Source: Trochalopteron elliotii (taxonomy: Eukaryota; Chordata; Aves; Passeriformes; Leiothrichidae). From it: a stretch of 64,000 nt of DNA. The stretch is taken from the NCBI GenBank assembly GCA_024734555.1, contig JANPWX010000098.1, positions 493,668 to 557,667 of the forward strand, given 5' to 3'. A model generated the notes under the pieces. That model ran no database searches and had not been told where the DNA came from. It saw only the letters and a list, made by a program, of their open reading frames with translations. Shown here piece by piece: positions 37,501 to 50,651 of this stretch (position 1 is the stretch's first letter; the number at the start of each line of letters is the position of its first letter). A program made the translations under genes and the position numbers.

Positions 37501-40060
37501 TTGTTTGCCAGAATGTGTTAGTGGTAGAATTACTGGGATGTTGAGAATTGTATGTTCAAAAGAGACAAAAATCATGGATTAACTTCAGAGGAAGCCTGAA
37601 TGTTCCATTTGTTCTCAAAAAAAATATTTTTTATGTAATTGGATTTATTTTCAGTCAGATTCAAGTAAGCAAAAGTTAAAAAATATAGCATATTTCATCT
37701 TTCTTATTGCTGAAGTCACCTCTCTCAATCTCTTATATACTGACATATATCTGGATCTCAGTATTCATATTAGAAAAGACCTTGTATCTACAGCCTGGAA
37801 TTCAAATCTCCACCCATATTTTATTTTGTCATATTCTTTTTTTCTGAATTATTGAAATTGCCAAACTCCACTCAGTTACAAAAAAATTTCCACTTCTTTT
37901 TTTTTTAACCTTGTAAAATCATATGTGGGGTGTTTGAGAGAATATAGAACTCAAAGTTAAAATTAAACTTGTGTAGCTAAATCTGGCCAGGATCACTATT
38001 TGTACTGATTATCAGGCATAATGTAAAGGGAAACTTGGAAAAAAAAATCTGTTACTTGTGTACTCTGTAGCACTAAGAATGAAAACTGTCAACAGGGCAG
38101 AAGATTTCATATCTCATTTCAAGTGCTTTTATGTCTAAACATTCCACTGTTTGTGACCTTGCAATACAACTAAGATGTACCTAAAACCAAAGTTAAATCA
38201 CAGTGATGATGATTTGAAATTTTCACATCAATAAGCTTCAACAAACATACACAAAAAACCCTCATTCTCCATACAGAAAAAGATGGGGTTTATCAAAATA
38301 ATAGAGATTGATATGATGTTTCAAAAGGATACAGTCCTGAGTTGTAATTGGACATATTTTGATTTTAAAATAACATTGTTTGCCAGGGTCATAATTTTAA
38401 TATTTTTATGGTAATAGTCACACCATATGAAATATTATAGCATTTTATATTTTCTAACGTAAGGAAGTATTTGTCAAGGTTTTCCCTATACCTACAAAAC
38501 CTTCTGATGATACATTTTCTGTCATTTAAATGGCTGCCTTTGAAAGAGTCTTTGTTATCACGTGAAACTTCATAAACTCTTCAAACCTATTTTCCATGGG
38601 GAACAAAAGTGATGTATGAGGATTAGGTAGGTTTTCCTTTTGTTTTGAAGGAGTTATCCTGGTCATCCTTATATTCTCTGAGAACTGACACTCCCTTGAA
38701 AACCTGACCGTTACTTTCTGCAAAGCACCATCAATAGCCATAAAAAAGGGAAGAAATTTACTTCTGAAACTTTAAGAGGCACTTCAAATTTCTGTAGCAA
38801 ATCCCTGTCTATGGAGTCTAAATGCCACCTTATCTTCACAACCCTGTAATAATAATTATAAAAAAAATTAGGCAGAGCTTTTTTCTTTTCTGGTAATCAC
38901 ACACAGAATACTCCTGCCATAAGCATATTATGGATAATGAGGGCTGCAAGGACCAGTAAGCAGCATCACTCTCCCTTCTAAAGTACAGCATTTATTGCTC
39001 AAGCTGTCAGAGCTAAATGGCTTTAGCATGTGTGCTTATAACGTGCTAGCTGTTATGTGCTTGATATGTGGCAGCAGCTTAAAACCATTTGAAAGCAGAG
39101 GTTAAAGAAGGCTTTTGCACAGTGAAGGATAATACTGCTAGAGCAGTCATTACTGCACCTGTGAGGACAGCCTACAGGCACTGCCTTTCAGATGCTGGTT
39201 TGCATCCTGCTGTGAAAAACCTGCCTACATGGTGTGAGCCTGCATTTTGTACAGGCTCATCTACAGTGAAGGTGGGAGAAAAGTAGCCCCCACTTCCCCA
39301 GAGCCCCTCAGTCTGAAAACAGGTGCCCTTAAAAGGGTAAATGATTAACAGCCACTCTCACCTGAAATATCTCCAATGGTTGCATCAGAACATCATCATG
39401 GTACAAAATGCAACTGTGTAGAGCAAAACCAGTAAGAGGTTTGGAGTTCCATTTTTCTGGACTAAGACAACAAGCACCAACCAGAACTTTGCTTTGAAAA
39501 GAGCAAAGCAATGCACAGCACACTTATAATTGTGCAGTGTACTCAGTAGTCAGGCTGTATCTTTTCTTCTAAGGTGTTGCAGTGTGAAGTAAGAATTTCT
39601 GGGAAAAAAATATGGTAGCATATGTAGGATAAAAGTTCTTCCCCATTTGTATTTTCAAATGCCTGAGGAAAATTTGCACACTTTTATCAGTAGATTTTGT
39701 CTGATGCAGACCAAGGAGAGAAATTAATTCTAGGATCTCAACTCCCTCAGAAAACATGCTAGTGGTGTCCCCCTGTGTTGTACCAACTCTGCACCTGCTC
39801 ACCCAAGTCTTGCTTTCTCAGTTGGGAAAAGTAACACAAAGGGGTAGCAATACTCTTCAGATTTCTTCACAAAGACAATAAAGCAAAACATCAAGTCATA
39901 TATCCACACACTGTACTGTTTTAAAGGAAGTTTTATCCTGTAATTATTGTAAAATATTTATGTAGTAAATGCAGTCTAATCAAAGAGTAGCTAAGAAAGT
40001 AATAGGTTCATCTCCACTTAAATCTCATATTGAGAGATATACTTCCAAGAGATACTGTTC

Positions 40061-40086
40061 TTCATCATAGATCTTCATCATAGATC
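40061..40086. repeat. Perfect tandem duplication, 2 x 13 bp
   Basis: The unit ttcatcatagatc occurs twice head to tail without mismatch. It is probably a slippage event. Confidence 0.85.
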
Positions 40087-41090
40087 AATACTCCTAGTTT
40101 TCTGCTTTTCACTCAATGACTCCCTAAATACTGCCCGTAACTTGAAACTTTTGAACAAACTGAAATGAAGGTTTCCTATTCTCCATCACATCACGTATCC
40201 AACTAGGGGCATCTGAGGAGTTTTTTGGAATTTCCTTGAAAGAGTTTTCAGTCTCTTAGACTATTTAATGCATAATCTAAAAATAGAAAATTGCTCTTAT
40301 AAAAACTAAGTCATAGGCTTCACTTTCCAATAGACACTTCTTGAATAATATTTTTGTAGAATGTACTTTGTACTGGGGAAATAATTTTGGATTGTACAGA
40401 TATTCAAACCAATATGAGTGCTCAACAGGGCTGAACTTCTGGTGTCTACTGGGCACAAATGCAGCTACAAGAGCTTAGGGAAATAAATGCTTTCAGGGTT
40501 TCACCTAGGATGAGGTTTTAAACATTCTTTTAAACATTCTCTGAGAGTCAAGTTTTAAAATTCAAATACTTAGTCTAAAAAGAGATTTAGACAGAAATCC
40601 TCCACATTGAGCAAAGTAATTAATCCAAATGTCAAAGTTAACAACTGCAACAGTGATTATTACAGCAAGAAAAAATATTTTCTAACAATGCAAGAGCAGA
40701 GAGAAATGGCATTAGTGAAGATGGAAGATGAAACAGGTGTCCGTCATGGTTCCTTCTGATTTTACAGACCTATGAGTAGATGTTAACCAGTTTTTCCTTG
40801 CTGCCACATGAGTTCTCTAGTGCTGCCATCATCCTTCACTACTTCCTTTTCCTTTTATTTGTTTGCTAACCCAAATCTCCATGCTTCACCTTCAAGGATC
40901 AGGCAAACCCCTGAAGGCAGAGGTTGTATCTCACTCTGTTTGCACAGGACACTGCATGGTCCTGACAGGAGCTACAGGAACACACAAGCTTGACTTCATT
41001 CATCAAATCCTCCCAGATGGAGTGAGTATTTTGAGGGACCAAAAAAGGCTCCAGTGATCCAGGGGAAAAATGAACAAAGGATATTTTTAA

Positions 41091-41238
41091 TTGGGGTGAG
41101 GGTAGTGGTTTTGTTTGAGGGGTGGTTTTGTCTTTTTTTTCTTTCTTTGGTGGGGTTTGGTGGTGGTGGTTTGTTTGTTTTGCTTTGCTTTTGTTTGTTT
41201 GGTTGGTTTGTTTGTGGTTGGTTGGTGCTTTTTTCCCC
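41091..41238. repeat. GT-rich, strand-biased low-complexity tract
   Basis: Almost the whole tract on the plus strand is G and T: ggtggtggt, tttgtttg and ggttggtt words with a T run in the middle. The minus strand is therefore nearly only A and C. The frames called on both strands here, rich in Gly/Val/Phe or Lys/Thr/Gln, are artefacts of composition. Confidence 0.85.
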
Positions 41239-44200
41239 ATAGAAGAATTTGCAGGTCAGGGCTGAGCTGTATCAATTTTGTTTTTTCTACCACACCACCA
41301 CTGTAATCAGGTCCCTCTTGGTTTTCTCCAAGGATCTTCAGGCATTGAATTCTGAGGTTTGTTTTGTATTTTGTTTTCAGATTTAGACTTTTATTTAAAC
41401 AGATTTTATATGTTTCTTCTGTTTCAATGTTCTCTGAGTGTGTTCTCAATATATACAAGATCTGGGGAGCCAGCACCCACTAGCCCCAAACTCCACCTCC
41501 TCCTCCTCCTCAGATTGCTATCACAGTTAAGTATGTTCTTTTGCAGAATGCTAGAAAGGGTACATGTCCTCAAGAAGACATTGTTCACAGATCAACCCAT
41601 CATCTACTTGTATGGTGAAGCTGAGTGTGCTGGAACTGCTCTTTCCCTTAAAAGACAAAGCCCTTGCAAATCACAGGAAGACGATATTTTGGCTTTTGAA
41701 AGTAAAGCATATATCTACCTTATTAAGTAACTGCCTAAACAGCCTCTCTATACCTTCAACTGCTAAAAGTTATTGAAGGAGCTACTGTTCTCTCCTTTGC
41801 AAAATTTTCAAAATCTGCATGAAAGCTATTTGGCAAAATCACCATTCAACTGTCTTAGGGGATTGTAGACCTTTTACCAAACCCTTCATTTGCTGTTGAA
41901 GTGATGATCTGTCTCTATCAGTAAACCTCTGACTACTGGGTAGCATACTACTTAGATGACTAGGTTCAGGGAAAGGACAGCTTAGATATAGCAGTCTCTT
42001 CTTGATGGGTAACTAGAACTTTAGTTTCCTGTGAGCTCTCAAAATCCCATGTCTGGCATTGCCTCCTTACTCTAACTGCTGCCATCCATTAGAGGAACTC
42101 AGTCAATTTGCTTTCCAACCACTGGCTTTCTGGCAACTCATGAATAAGTACAGCAACATAGGCTATCTTTATTTTCTGAAAAACAATCAGATAGTTTGAA
42201 AAGTAATGTGCTGTCATTATAGGTCATTCTCTTAGCTTATTATATGGTCATTTTTTAAAGTCCATGTCTTAGTGGAAGCCGGGGGCAGAAGGTCATTTGC
42301 ACACACACCATAAATCATCTTTCCGCAAATGAGTGAAGGGTGAACTAGATGGCTCAGGGCTTTCACATCCTTTAAGACCCACTGAAACCAGAAAGACAGA
42401 TTGTGACAATTTACCTGCACAGCTGCTGAATCTAGTATGAATTCGTTCAGCAACTAGCAGACTAAAGCAACCATGGCATGCGACAGTCATCTTGTAAGCT
42501 AAGGCTGTATGCCAGCAGCATCAGACAAAAGATGTTATCATGTATCACTTAAAAATGGTACATAGCTTCTGGAATGGGTTTGTGGGGTTTTTCTTCATTC
42601 TAAAAGGGGCTTTATGGAGCACTGCTTTTCCTGTAACTATGGAAGATAATAAATCAGCTCAAATCCGAAGAAAATTATGTTGTAACTGGAATGAAATTGT
42701 GATGCTTTGTGACTTACATTTCTCTTGATGAATAAAAAAAAATGTAGAAAGTTATAGTATATAGCATAATTATACGAACAGCTATTTCCTCCTTAGAAAA
42801 ATCTAATGAGTATGGAAGACTGTCTTCTATCCACACAAAATCCAAGTATTTGTGAATAAAGAAACCCAAAATCACACAGCAACAGAGTTTTTCCAAAACC
42901 AGTGAGTTTGACATAAAATACATAAAGAATCTACTGTGGTTCATGGAATAGGGTACAAACTGTGCTCATTTCAGTATTTAGGGTCTGCTCCCCTCAGAAC
43001 ATGCTGCCAATTTTATGCTGAGGTTGCCCCCCAAGCAAACCAGCCTAATGGAATCTAAGGAGACGCTGCATACTAATCAGCAAATATGAGTTTCACATAA
43101 TTCTAATGGTTTGCCCTGTAATCCTCCTTCAAAACTTGCTGATGAAAAAAGCATTTTCACAAGAGTTGTTGATTATACTCATATACTACCAACTCAAGTA
43201 TTGCTTTTCAATTATTTCATGGTGTGCTCAGCCCTGAAAGTCATTGGGAAAGTTAGAAAAGTCATCTTGTCGTGAGTTAATCTATTAGCATAAGTGTTTG
43301 TGGTGTTTTAGGTCAAACTGATTTAAACATCTGAATGGATACAACATACTTATTTTAAAAAATAACAAAAATAAAGGTAATCTTTTTATTCAGTTAAATT
43401 GCAGCATCAAGTTTTCCCTCATGCTTTTGTCTTCTTAATATTTGCTCCAAGCCATTACAAAAGCCTTGGCTTCACTTTATTCTTGTCCAGAAGACTGTCC
43501 AAAATTGTGTTTGTCTTATATGAACAACAACAAAAAAGTACTGCAAACCAACTGAAGTTGTTAAGCAGGTTTCTCTTTTTGCAGACATTATTACTCATTT
43601 ATACACTGTGGCATGCTAATAGCACTTATTAAAATTTTCTTTTGCTAAGAATTTGTCTTATCATTTACATAGTAAATATAGCAATAACTTCAACCGGACT
43701 GACAAATCTTCTACATGAGATCCATCACAGGTGAGAATTCCTATATCCCATTAATGATTTGATTTTGTCACAAAACACCCAGGAAAATCAAAACCAGTTA
43801 AGCAATCGATGAGAAACAGTCTCAAGGCTAAACGGATAAATAACATGGGTTTTTTTCCTTGCCTCTGGAGACAGGAGGAAAGGAGGGATATACCAGGACT
43901 ATATCCACTTGAAGTATTCTTGACTGCATTTGGCCCTAAAGTTTTCATGTTTTGAAATGCCTAAAGATATCCTTGAGAAGAGGATAGGAATAAAACTTTG
44001 GTAGGCTCATTTTTGGATATCTGATGTATGAAGGTATATATGCTGTGTCCATACCACTTTTCCTAGCTTTGCCTGCACTGGCTCTTTTCCCCGAGACTCT
44101 TGAGGGTCCACTAGAAATGGGAAAATTAAAACCAACCAAAAAAAGTAGTTGATGCAAAGGGTTCTGGCAACTAAGGGGCAAAAAAAATCTCAAATTTGTG

Positions 44201-44963
44201 ACGAAGCAGCAAGAAGTGACTTTGATAAATCTCTGTTTACAAAATTTGATACATATAAAAGCAGTAAGACATTTCATTAACTATCCCTACTTCCTCTATC
44301 AGTTTTAAGTGCTTTGAAAATCAGTGTTTTAGAAATAATTTGCCCAGTAATTCTGGGTATACCTACATTAACATTGCCAGTGAACATTTCTTGGGCAGTA
44401 AAAATCAATAATCTCTATTGTCAAAGTGTCCCCGTGTCTGTCCCTGGAGCAATCTGGATGTCAGCCTGGTCCAAGGACAGAGGCCAAAGGGGGTGCCCTA
44501 TTCTGCAGGAAAAGGGCATTTCATAGGAACGATATGGGCTGTCCCATACCTGTTGGTCTCAGTGCCAACCCATGCGTCCTGGGCATAACAATTTTTAATA
44601 CTGTTATAGTGTTATCCTCCTAAAACCCACAAAATAAAGTGGTGATATATTACTTTCACTTTGAGTTTCACTTCTCTCACAGGTAATTCTCGCAAACTTT
44701 TAGGGTACGCCCGCTCTGTAGCATCACAAATTCACACATAATAAATATAAATGGGTATGTAAAGGGGTAAAACAGCCTGGTACAGATCTCAGTTTTTATA
44801 TTATGGTCATCCACATATTTCATCAGCTAACCTAGTGTTTGGCATCCCTGATCAGCCTCTCATAAAACTTATTCTTTCCCAGAGCAATACTTTTCTGCTC
44901 TGTTATAGTTGACTACATAGTTCTCCCCAGCAAATTGCAGTGTCAACTTTATTGGCATAATTT

Positions 44964-45012
44964 AATTTTGTTTGCCCACAAAACAAAATTCTTCAACCAG
45001 AAAAACTGGTTG
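44964..45012. other. Two adjacent perfect hairpins
   Basis: The first has aattttgttt (44964-44973) pairing with aaacaaaatt (44981-44990) across 7 bases. The second, three bases later, has caaccag (44994-45000) pairing with ctggttg (45006-45012) across five A. Both stems are perfect. No gene context explains them, and chance is possible in AT-rich DNA. Confidence 0.6.
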
Positions 45013-47269
45013 TGGCTTTTATTTTTCAGAGTTACAGTGAACTGGGCTTTCAGAGAGAAAAGTAAATATTTAATTAGCAGCAAGTTATATAAAGAAATTA
45101 CCTCTGTAGGATGTGCACTTTCCCCTTCTTTATGTAAGACATTCATTGTTTCCAAAGAGGAATTTTGTCAAAATAATGACTGTATGGTGCACTTATATAA
45201 AAGGAGAGAATATCACACACCAGTAGTGATCATAAGTAATATTTTGCCATTATTGGTTTATCTTTTGTCAAAAGTTCAGAGTATTCAAAGGAAATTAAAG
45301 GGACCTTATTTGCATGCTGCAAGAGGCTGTCTGTGCTACAAATGTTTATTACATTGAAATCTCAGAAATGTGTACATTTGTGTAAAGTGACATTTTTAAT
45401 GCTTGATATTATCAGAAAGTGACAATACCTTATTGCCCTAAATTACTGTCCTTAGAGTTGATATGACAAAATAAACAAATACCTTTATAAGCTTGTAGAA
45501 TGGATATATCACAACTTCTTGTTTTGCCTGGATTTTTTTTCTGCTGCTCACTGTACTTTTCATGTCTTCCCAGAAGTTTCAGTCCTGTGCCAGCACTGAT
45601 CACAGCATGCTCTTCTGTCAGAGTCACAAAAGTTGCCATAGCTCTGTCTCCCTCTGTGGCTTCTTCCATGACCAATGCTGAGCAATTAAGGATAATTAAG
45701 AGTGACTAACTACTGAGATAGCCTCACTGAGCACAAGCTACTCTTTTAAAACTCTTCTTAGTCAATGACCTCACACTGAACTTCATTGTCCAGGGATTGC
45801 AACAATGAGGAAAGGCCTTTTGATGTGGATATTGTGAGCAATGGGGAAAAGAGGACAGAGTCACAAAAAGGACTAAAAACTCAATATTTACGAAACAGAA
45901 GTGCTCCCATTCCACTGAGGGAACTGAAGAAAGCAGAGATATGACCTTCTGGGCTTACTTGCTAGTCTTGCAGGGGACCTCTGACATGAGATGTTTCTCT
46001 CAGATGACAACTGGCACCGTGTCTCAGGGGTTCACAGGGCAAATAAGGGATGAGCTGATAGAATGAAGGCAGCTGTTGAAGCTCTCTGTGGCACGGTCTT
46101 GCTGACCCAGGCAGCTGGCCATGAAGGGGCTTTACCTCATCTCTTGTAAGTCTTGGGGTGAGTTCTGCATGCTGACTCTCAAAGTTTCTGGCTGCAGATC
46201 CACAATACCTTCAGTGCCTAGGCAAACCTGAGCACTCACTATGTCCAGAGTCATGACTACTCAAGGAAGCAAGTGCTGTATCATTGTTTGTCTTTCATTT
46301 GTCTTCACTGTCAGGGAACACTGAAAGTACAAAATGCAAATCTCTCCTGGGTTGCTTTAACCCATACAATCTCTTCCACTGAGTGGTGTTTTCTTAGTAA
46401 AGAACTAGCTACAAAATGTGGGGTCTTTTCAGTAACCCTTACTTTAACAATCTTGAGGCTGCCAGGTAAAATACAGAAACCTTCTTCACAGTAACATGAG
46501 ATGAAGTCATCTGAAGAGCAATCCCATAAGTAGCTGATTTACAGACAGCTATCCATGTCAAAAATTGTTAATTCAAGAATTTGGGTGTATCAGACCCTTT
46601 ATCAGTGTGTGTGGCACTGATAAGCATGATAGAATTGAGGGAATATTGCACTACAGATTAATTCCATTTTGCTTTTAATTAAGAAAATAATGCACTGTTT
46701 TATCATAATAGCCACCCTAACTCTAGAGATGACTCTACAACATTATATTAAAAAATAATTTTAGTCCTGCCAGTCTCAAAGACATGTAAAATTATAAACA
46801 TAGTTAGATTTTAAGATGGAGAAAGTGTACTTGAGATATCTGAAAAAGGGAGAACTCACTAACTGGTTTTCCCTTTGGCTACTGAAACTTTCTATTTTTG
46901 AATTAAATTGTCTCAGGTTTGTGAACGTCAGGAGGGATTTACTGGAACCACGATGATGACTGTGAGGCTGGCACTAGAAGTACTATTAAATCTACACAAA
47001 AGGTCTATTCTATGATACCACAGAAATATTATTCATTTGTTTAATTGCCCATGAGGCTCAATTAAAGGGTTACTGGTTGTCCCTACTGGCAGTGTTACTC
47101 TACCTTTACAGGGGTACTTTCATGGTTAATGTATCTCTTATGTCACTATGACTTCTACTGGGCCTTGTGGTAGCACCATAGCCTGTATTTTGTAGTCTTT
47201 TGCTTGCAAGGTATTTCAAAAATTTAGCCTTTATATGATTAAATTCCCACCTAATGAAGCCTCTCCATC

Positions 47270-47709
47270 ACAGGAGAGGCTGGAACACCTCTAAGGAAAT
47301 GCTAAGAGAACTCATTTCATGGATTGTTCAGCCTGGAGAAGAGAAGGCTTTGGGATGACCTAACTGGGGACTTCCAGTACCTGAAGGGAGTCTACAAGAA
47401 AAATGGAGAGGGACTCTTGTCAAGGGCATGTAGTCACAGGACAAGGGGAAATGGCCTCAAGCTGAAAGAAAATAGGGTTTTTTTAGGTACTAGGAAGAAA
47501 ATCCTTACTGTGAGAATGGTGAGGCACTGGAATGAGTTGCCCAGAGAAATTGTGGATGCTCCATCCCTGGCAGTGTTCAAGACCAGGATGGATGGGACTC
47601 TAAGCAATCTGGTCTAGTGTAAGTTACCTCTGCCCAAGGCAAGTTGTTGGAACTGGATGATCTTTAAGGTCCCTTCCAAATCAAACCATTCTATGATAGT
47701 TTGATTCTA
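47270..47709 (+). mobile_element. CR1 LINE 3' end, forward orientation
   Basis: This is a 5'-truncated CR1 retrotransposon. Homology begins near the 'aggctggaacacctct' block and runs through 'ttcagcctggagaagagaag', the ORF2 C-terminal coding part and the short 3' UTR. It ends in the characteristic tail with attctatgat followed by a variant repeat, gattcta. CR1 is mobilised by its own ORF2 product (endonuclease plus reverse transcriptase), and most copies are 5'-truncated like this one, so it cannot move by itself. It is in the opposite orientation to the copy at 11600-12105 and is clearly better preserved, so it is younger or of a different subfamily. The left boundary is uncertain by about 20 bases. 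No target duplication is visible, which is usual for CR1. Confidence 0.93.
47324..47617 (+). pseudogene. CR1 ORF2 C-terminal fragment, frame still open
   Basis: Ninety-seven codons are open to a TAG stop. The frame starts at a TTG codon (Leu in the parent protein), because the upstream part of ORF2 is absent. The product carries the hallmark end of the CR1 ORF2 protein: FSLEKRRL near residues 2-9, a HRTRGNGLKL block at 38-47, and WNELPREIVDAPSLAVFK at 69-86, followed by a short tail. The endonuclease and reverse transcriptase domains lie upstream in a full element and are missing here, so no activity is expected. No internal stop or frameshift has accumulated, which fits a modest age. It is a relic of the transposon, not a host gene. 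Confidence 0.88.
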
Positions 47710-50100
47710 AAATATAAAATCTTGTATCTATTTTCTACTTCAGAAGGGCTGTCAAACTATTTGAGATGGCTAAATTGATTAGCTGTGAAGATTGATACAG
47801 AATAGATGAAAGCTCAGAACTTACTTTTGGAAACAAATAAAATCACAGTTGCAGATATCATAACATTAATCCATCTTGATCACAAAACTTGTTATAACTA
47901 GTTTTCTTTATGTTGGAACTCATTCGTCATTTTGAAATGAGCAGGACTAATTTTTTAACTCTCTTCTGTTTTCAAACTGTAAAAATCAGGAGACAAAAAC
48001 ATTTATGACAAATTGAAGTTACACATATTATTGCTATCGTGAAAGCGTTTTCTGTAGAAAGCGGGTAAGGGCAAGGAGTTGCATTTTTATCAGTCATCAT
48101 TGAAGCAAAAAATCCAGTTAAAATATGATTAAAATTACACTTTGAAGCCTTGTAATAAGTTCATGTGAAGTTTCTGGACAATGCAAAATCTTATTTTTAG
48201 AGATAACATTATATGCAAACCTATTATATTCCATATTATATTATAGCTCATTATTGTCTTTAGGACAATATATAACCCATTTTATTCCTAATGTCTAGGT
48301 TCTGTATGTTACTCGTGAGTTTACATATTTTAAAAATATGTATATAATAGTAGGTTCTTTTTAATAAAGATAACACTACTAGAAATGCCCTAATTTTAAT
48401 CAAGTTTTTTTTTACTATACCAAATCTAATTAGATTATATTAAACATTTGGCTCTTGGCATTTATAAAGCAAAAGCAAACATACAAGATTAGAAATTGTT
48501 ATTGTATTTGTTTATGATTGTGACTAGGAACTTGGAGACATCATTATTTAAATTTTGAACAAGATGTTCTTTCCAGAGCTACGAATGAGCTAGAGGTGAT
48601 ATTGTTTTTTCTTGAAATTGGACAGAGTTTATTATTGACATTTTAAGAAAGTCAACATATGTTTCACACTTCGTGGCTACATATCAACACCTCCTGTCAA
48701 GTGCTTCAAGCACAGTTTTTTGGGACATGGTCATTCTGGTACCCAGTTGATATCCAAATTAATCTCACCGGTGTTTTGCTGCACCTTTTAAATTTGTAGT
48801 ACAGCATCAGAATGCTTGATGAGTACTAACTGTGTCTTGCTTTTGGCTTGGCTTGTACAGTGCACCTTATTGCAGAGATGTATGTCTCTGATTGCCTCTG
48901 TTTGTTATGTGAGCCCTAGGATAAGTTACTCTGAGAAATATGATGTTGCCAGTTATGAGAGCAAATGTTTTTTAAGAAGTTGCTCCAAGAGGTTGATTAC
49001 GCATTACCACAGACTTGCTGTCCATAAGAGTCGACAATTCAGTAGCATATTTATTTTCTAAATTTTATTTGCAAAAAGGTTGCATTTACTTGTCAGATAC
49101 CTACTGTTGCCTATCACAGAAGCATCAGTGATCCATATCAGTGAAGATGTTGAGTCTGTTTATACTGGAAATTGTAAAATTTTGCTCAGAAAGAGGAAGA
49201 CAGAAAAAAAGCTTGAAATCATTTCATCGACATTGACAGCAAAGGACAGAAAAAGGTTTAGGCAATTACATTTATGAAGCGGCCCTAAGAAGTGCAGTTT
49301 CATCCCAAAAGGCAAGTAGAGAAAAAGAATACAAGGTTTTTAATGGCATGGTTTTTAAAGGCAGGACTACAGCACAGCAAAGGAAATGAGGAGACACCAC
49401 TTGTGGTATATAGATAAAGGAAAAATGATGAAATATTCTCTACCATTAACTGGGTTTTTCACGCCAGGTGGAACTGAAGAAGAGGCATCTACAGCTTGAT
49501 TGTGTCACTAAATCTGCATATTTATTGCTGTGCCATGAATTGATCTGTAACATTCTTCTGGCCATGGAACACAGTAGAAACTGCAGCTGTACTCAGGCCT
49601 GGTGTGGAAACTCTCCTGCATGAGGCAGTCAAGATGATAACCACCTTGTGGGCCTCACCAGAATGACGAAAATAAATCCAGCTAATGAGTAGTAGTAAAG
49701 CCTAAAGGCTTTAAGGCTGGGAATAATTTACAGCATAAACCAATTAACGTTGCCATACTCCGTATGACTTCCCCAGGCTATGTACCTAGGGAACTGAAGT
49801 TAATCTGCCTGACTAATTTCAGTCTATTTCATATAGTTTATTTATAGGTGACCATTTCTACTCTAAATCCACAGCTGTTCATAACAGGAAGATTTCATGC
49901 CCAGTCTTGTATTTCAGATGTCATTGATGTTTGCAGTTTGAGTTTACTGACATACATGTTCATGCAGTTATATATTCAAGCTTGAATGTAAATACCCCTT
50001 AAAGATCAAGGCCATTAAATGTCTCCAAAACTCTAGGCTTAAGACTTTACTTAGACCTTTTTTGGATGTGAAGTTTTCAACCTGTTTGATTACTACTAAG

Positions 50101-50172
50101 TGGTGAGCACGGTGGCAGAAACCAAGACTTTGCAGTGCTGCACAGGAGGTGAAAGTTCAAACCTGGGACCTG
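50101..50172 (+). other. Weak tRNA-like (SINE-like) patch
   Basis: The bases tggtgagcacggtgg (50101-50115) resemble a polymerase III A box. About 38 bases later, agttcaaacct (50154-50164) partly resembles a B box, so the spacing is right for a tRNA-derived SINE head. However, the B box matches the consensus at only about two thirds of positions, no cloverleaf folds convincingly, and the sequence to the right does not clearly match MIR. It may be a decayed SINE or chance. Confidence 0.15.
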
Positions 50173-50597
50173 CTGGTGGATGTCCCCATATGTGATCCCC
50201 ATGCCAAGGGATACCTGACCTTTACTTTGTGAACTCAAGGAAACTGTGTGAAATCTTATCCATACTGCCGTCTTTTTACTTCATTGCAATTAAGTACTGT
50301 GCACTTTGCAGGCTTCAAAACTCCTTCTGAATCTTGTATGCAGGTTCTGAGATTGTTCTAGTCTAAGGCACATTTACATTCCTGAAATATTTGGTCAGCC
50401 ACAGAACAGTGAATCTTGGTACAACCTTGCACCTTCCACCCCTTAACTTAATCCCCACTCCCTAACTTGGTATCTGATCACACTCCTATGTGTATTTACA
50501 TGCTCTTACAAAGAGTTTGTATAATAGTGCTACCTTGGGACAGATTTCACTTTAGAAGCTTCACATTTCCAGGTTCAATCATTTAATGGTTTTCTTG

Positions 50598-50651
50598 TTT
50601 GTTTCGGTCATAAGCAGCTGTCCTTTTGTTTCGGTCATAATCAGCTGTCCT
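50598..50651. repeat. Tandem duplication, 2 x 27 bp, one mismatch
   Basis: The unit tttgtttcggtcataagcag plus ctgtcct is repeated once, with g changed to t in the second copy. It is a local duplication in unique DNA. Confidence 0.9.

Larger units (their letters stand above)
27092..47269. other. Long unique AT-rich non-coding stretch with simple repeats and hairpins
   Basis: Twenty kilobases hold no recognisable exon, RNA gene or transposon. Simple repeats and small hairpins are listed separately. The larger open frames (41087-41476, low-complexity; 41359-41730; 44935-45357, 140 codons but starting at TTG) show no domain. A small CpG cluster lies near 33804-33825. Ancient elements too decayed to see by eye may be present. 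Confidence 0.5.

Noticed and set aside
41087..41476. 129-codon minus-strand frame rich in Lys, Thr and Gln
   Set aside because: About half of it is the antisense of the GT-rich low-complexity tract, and the rest has no motif.
44935..45357. 140-codon plus-strand frame
   Set aside because: It starts at TTG and the first in-frame ATG I could see is far downstream; no recognised family, and composition is as expected from AT-rich DNA.
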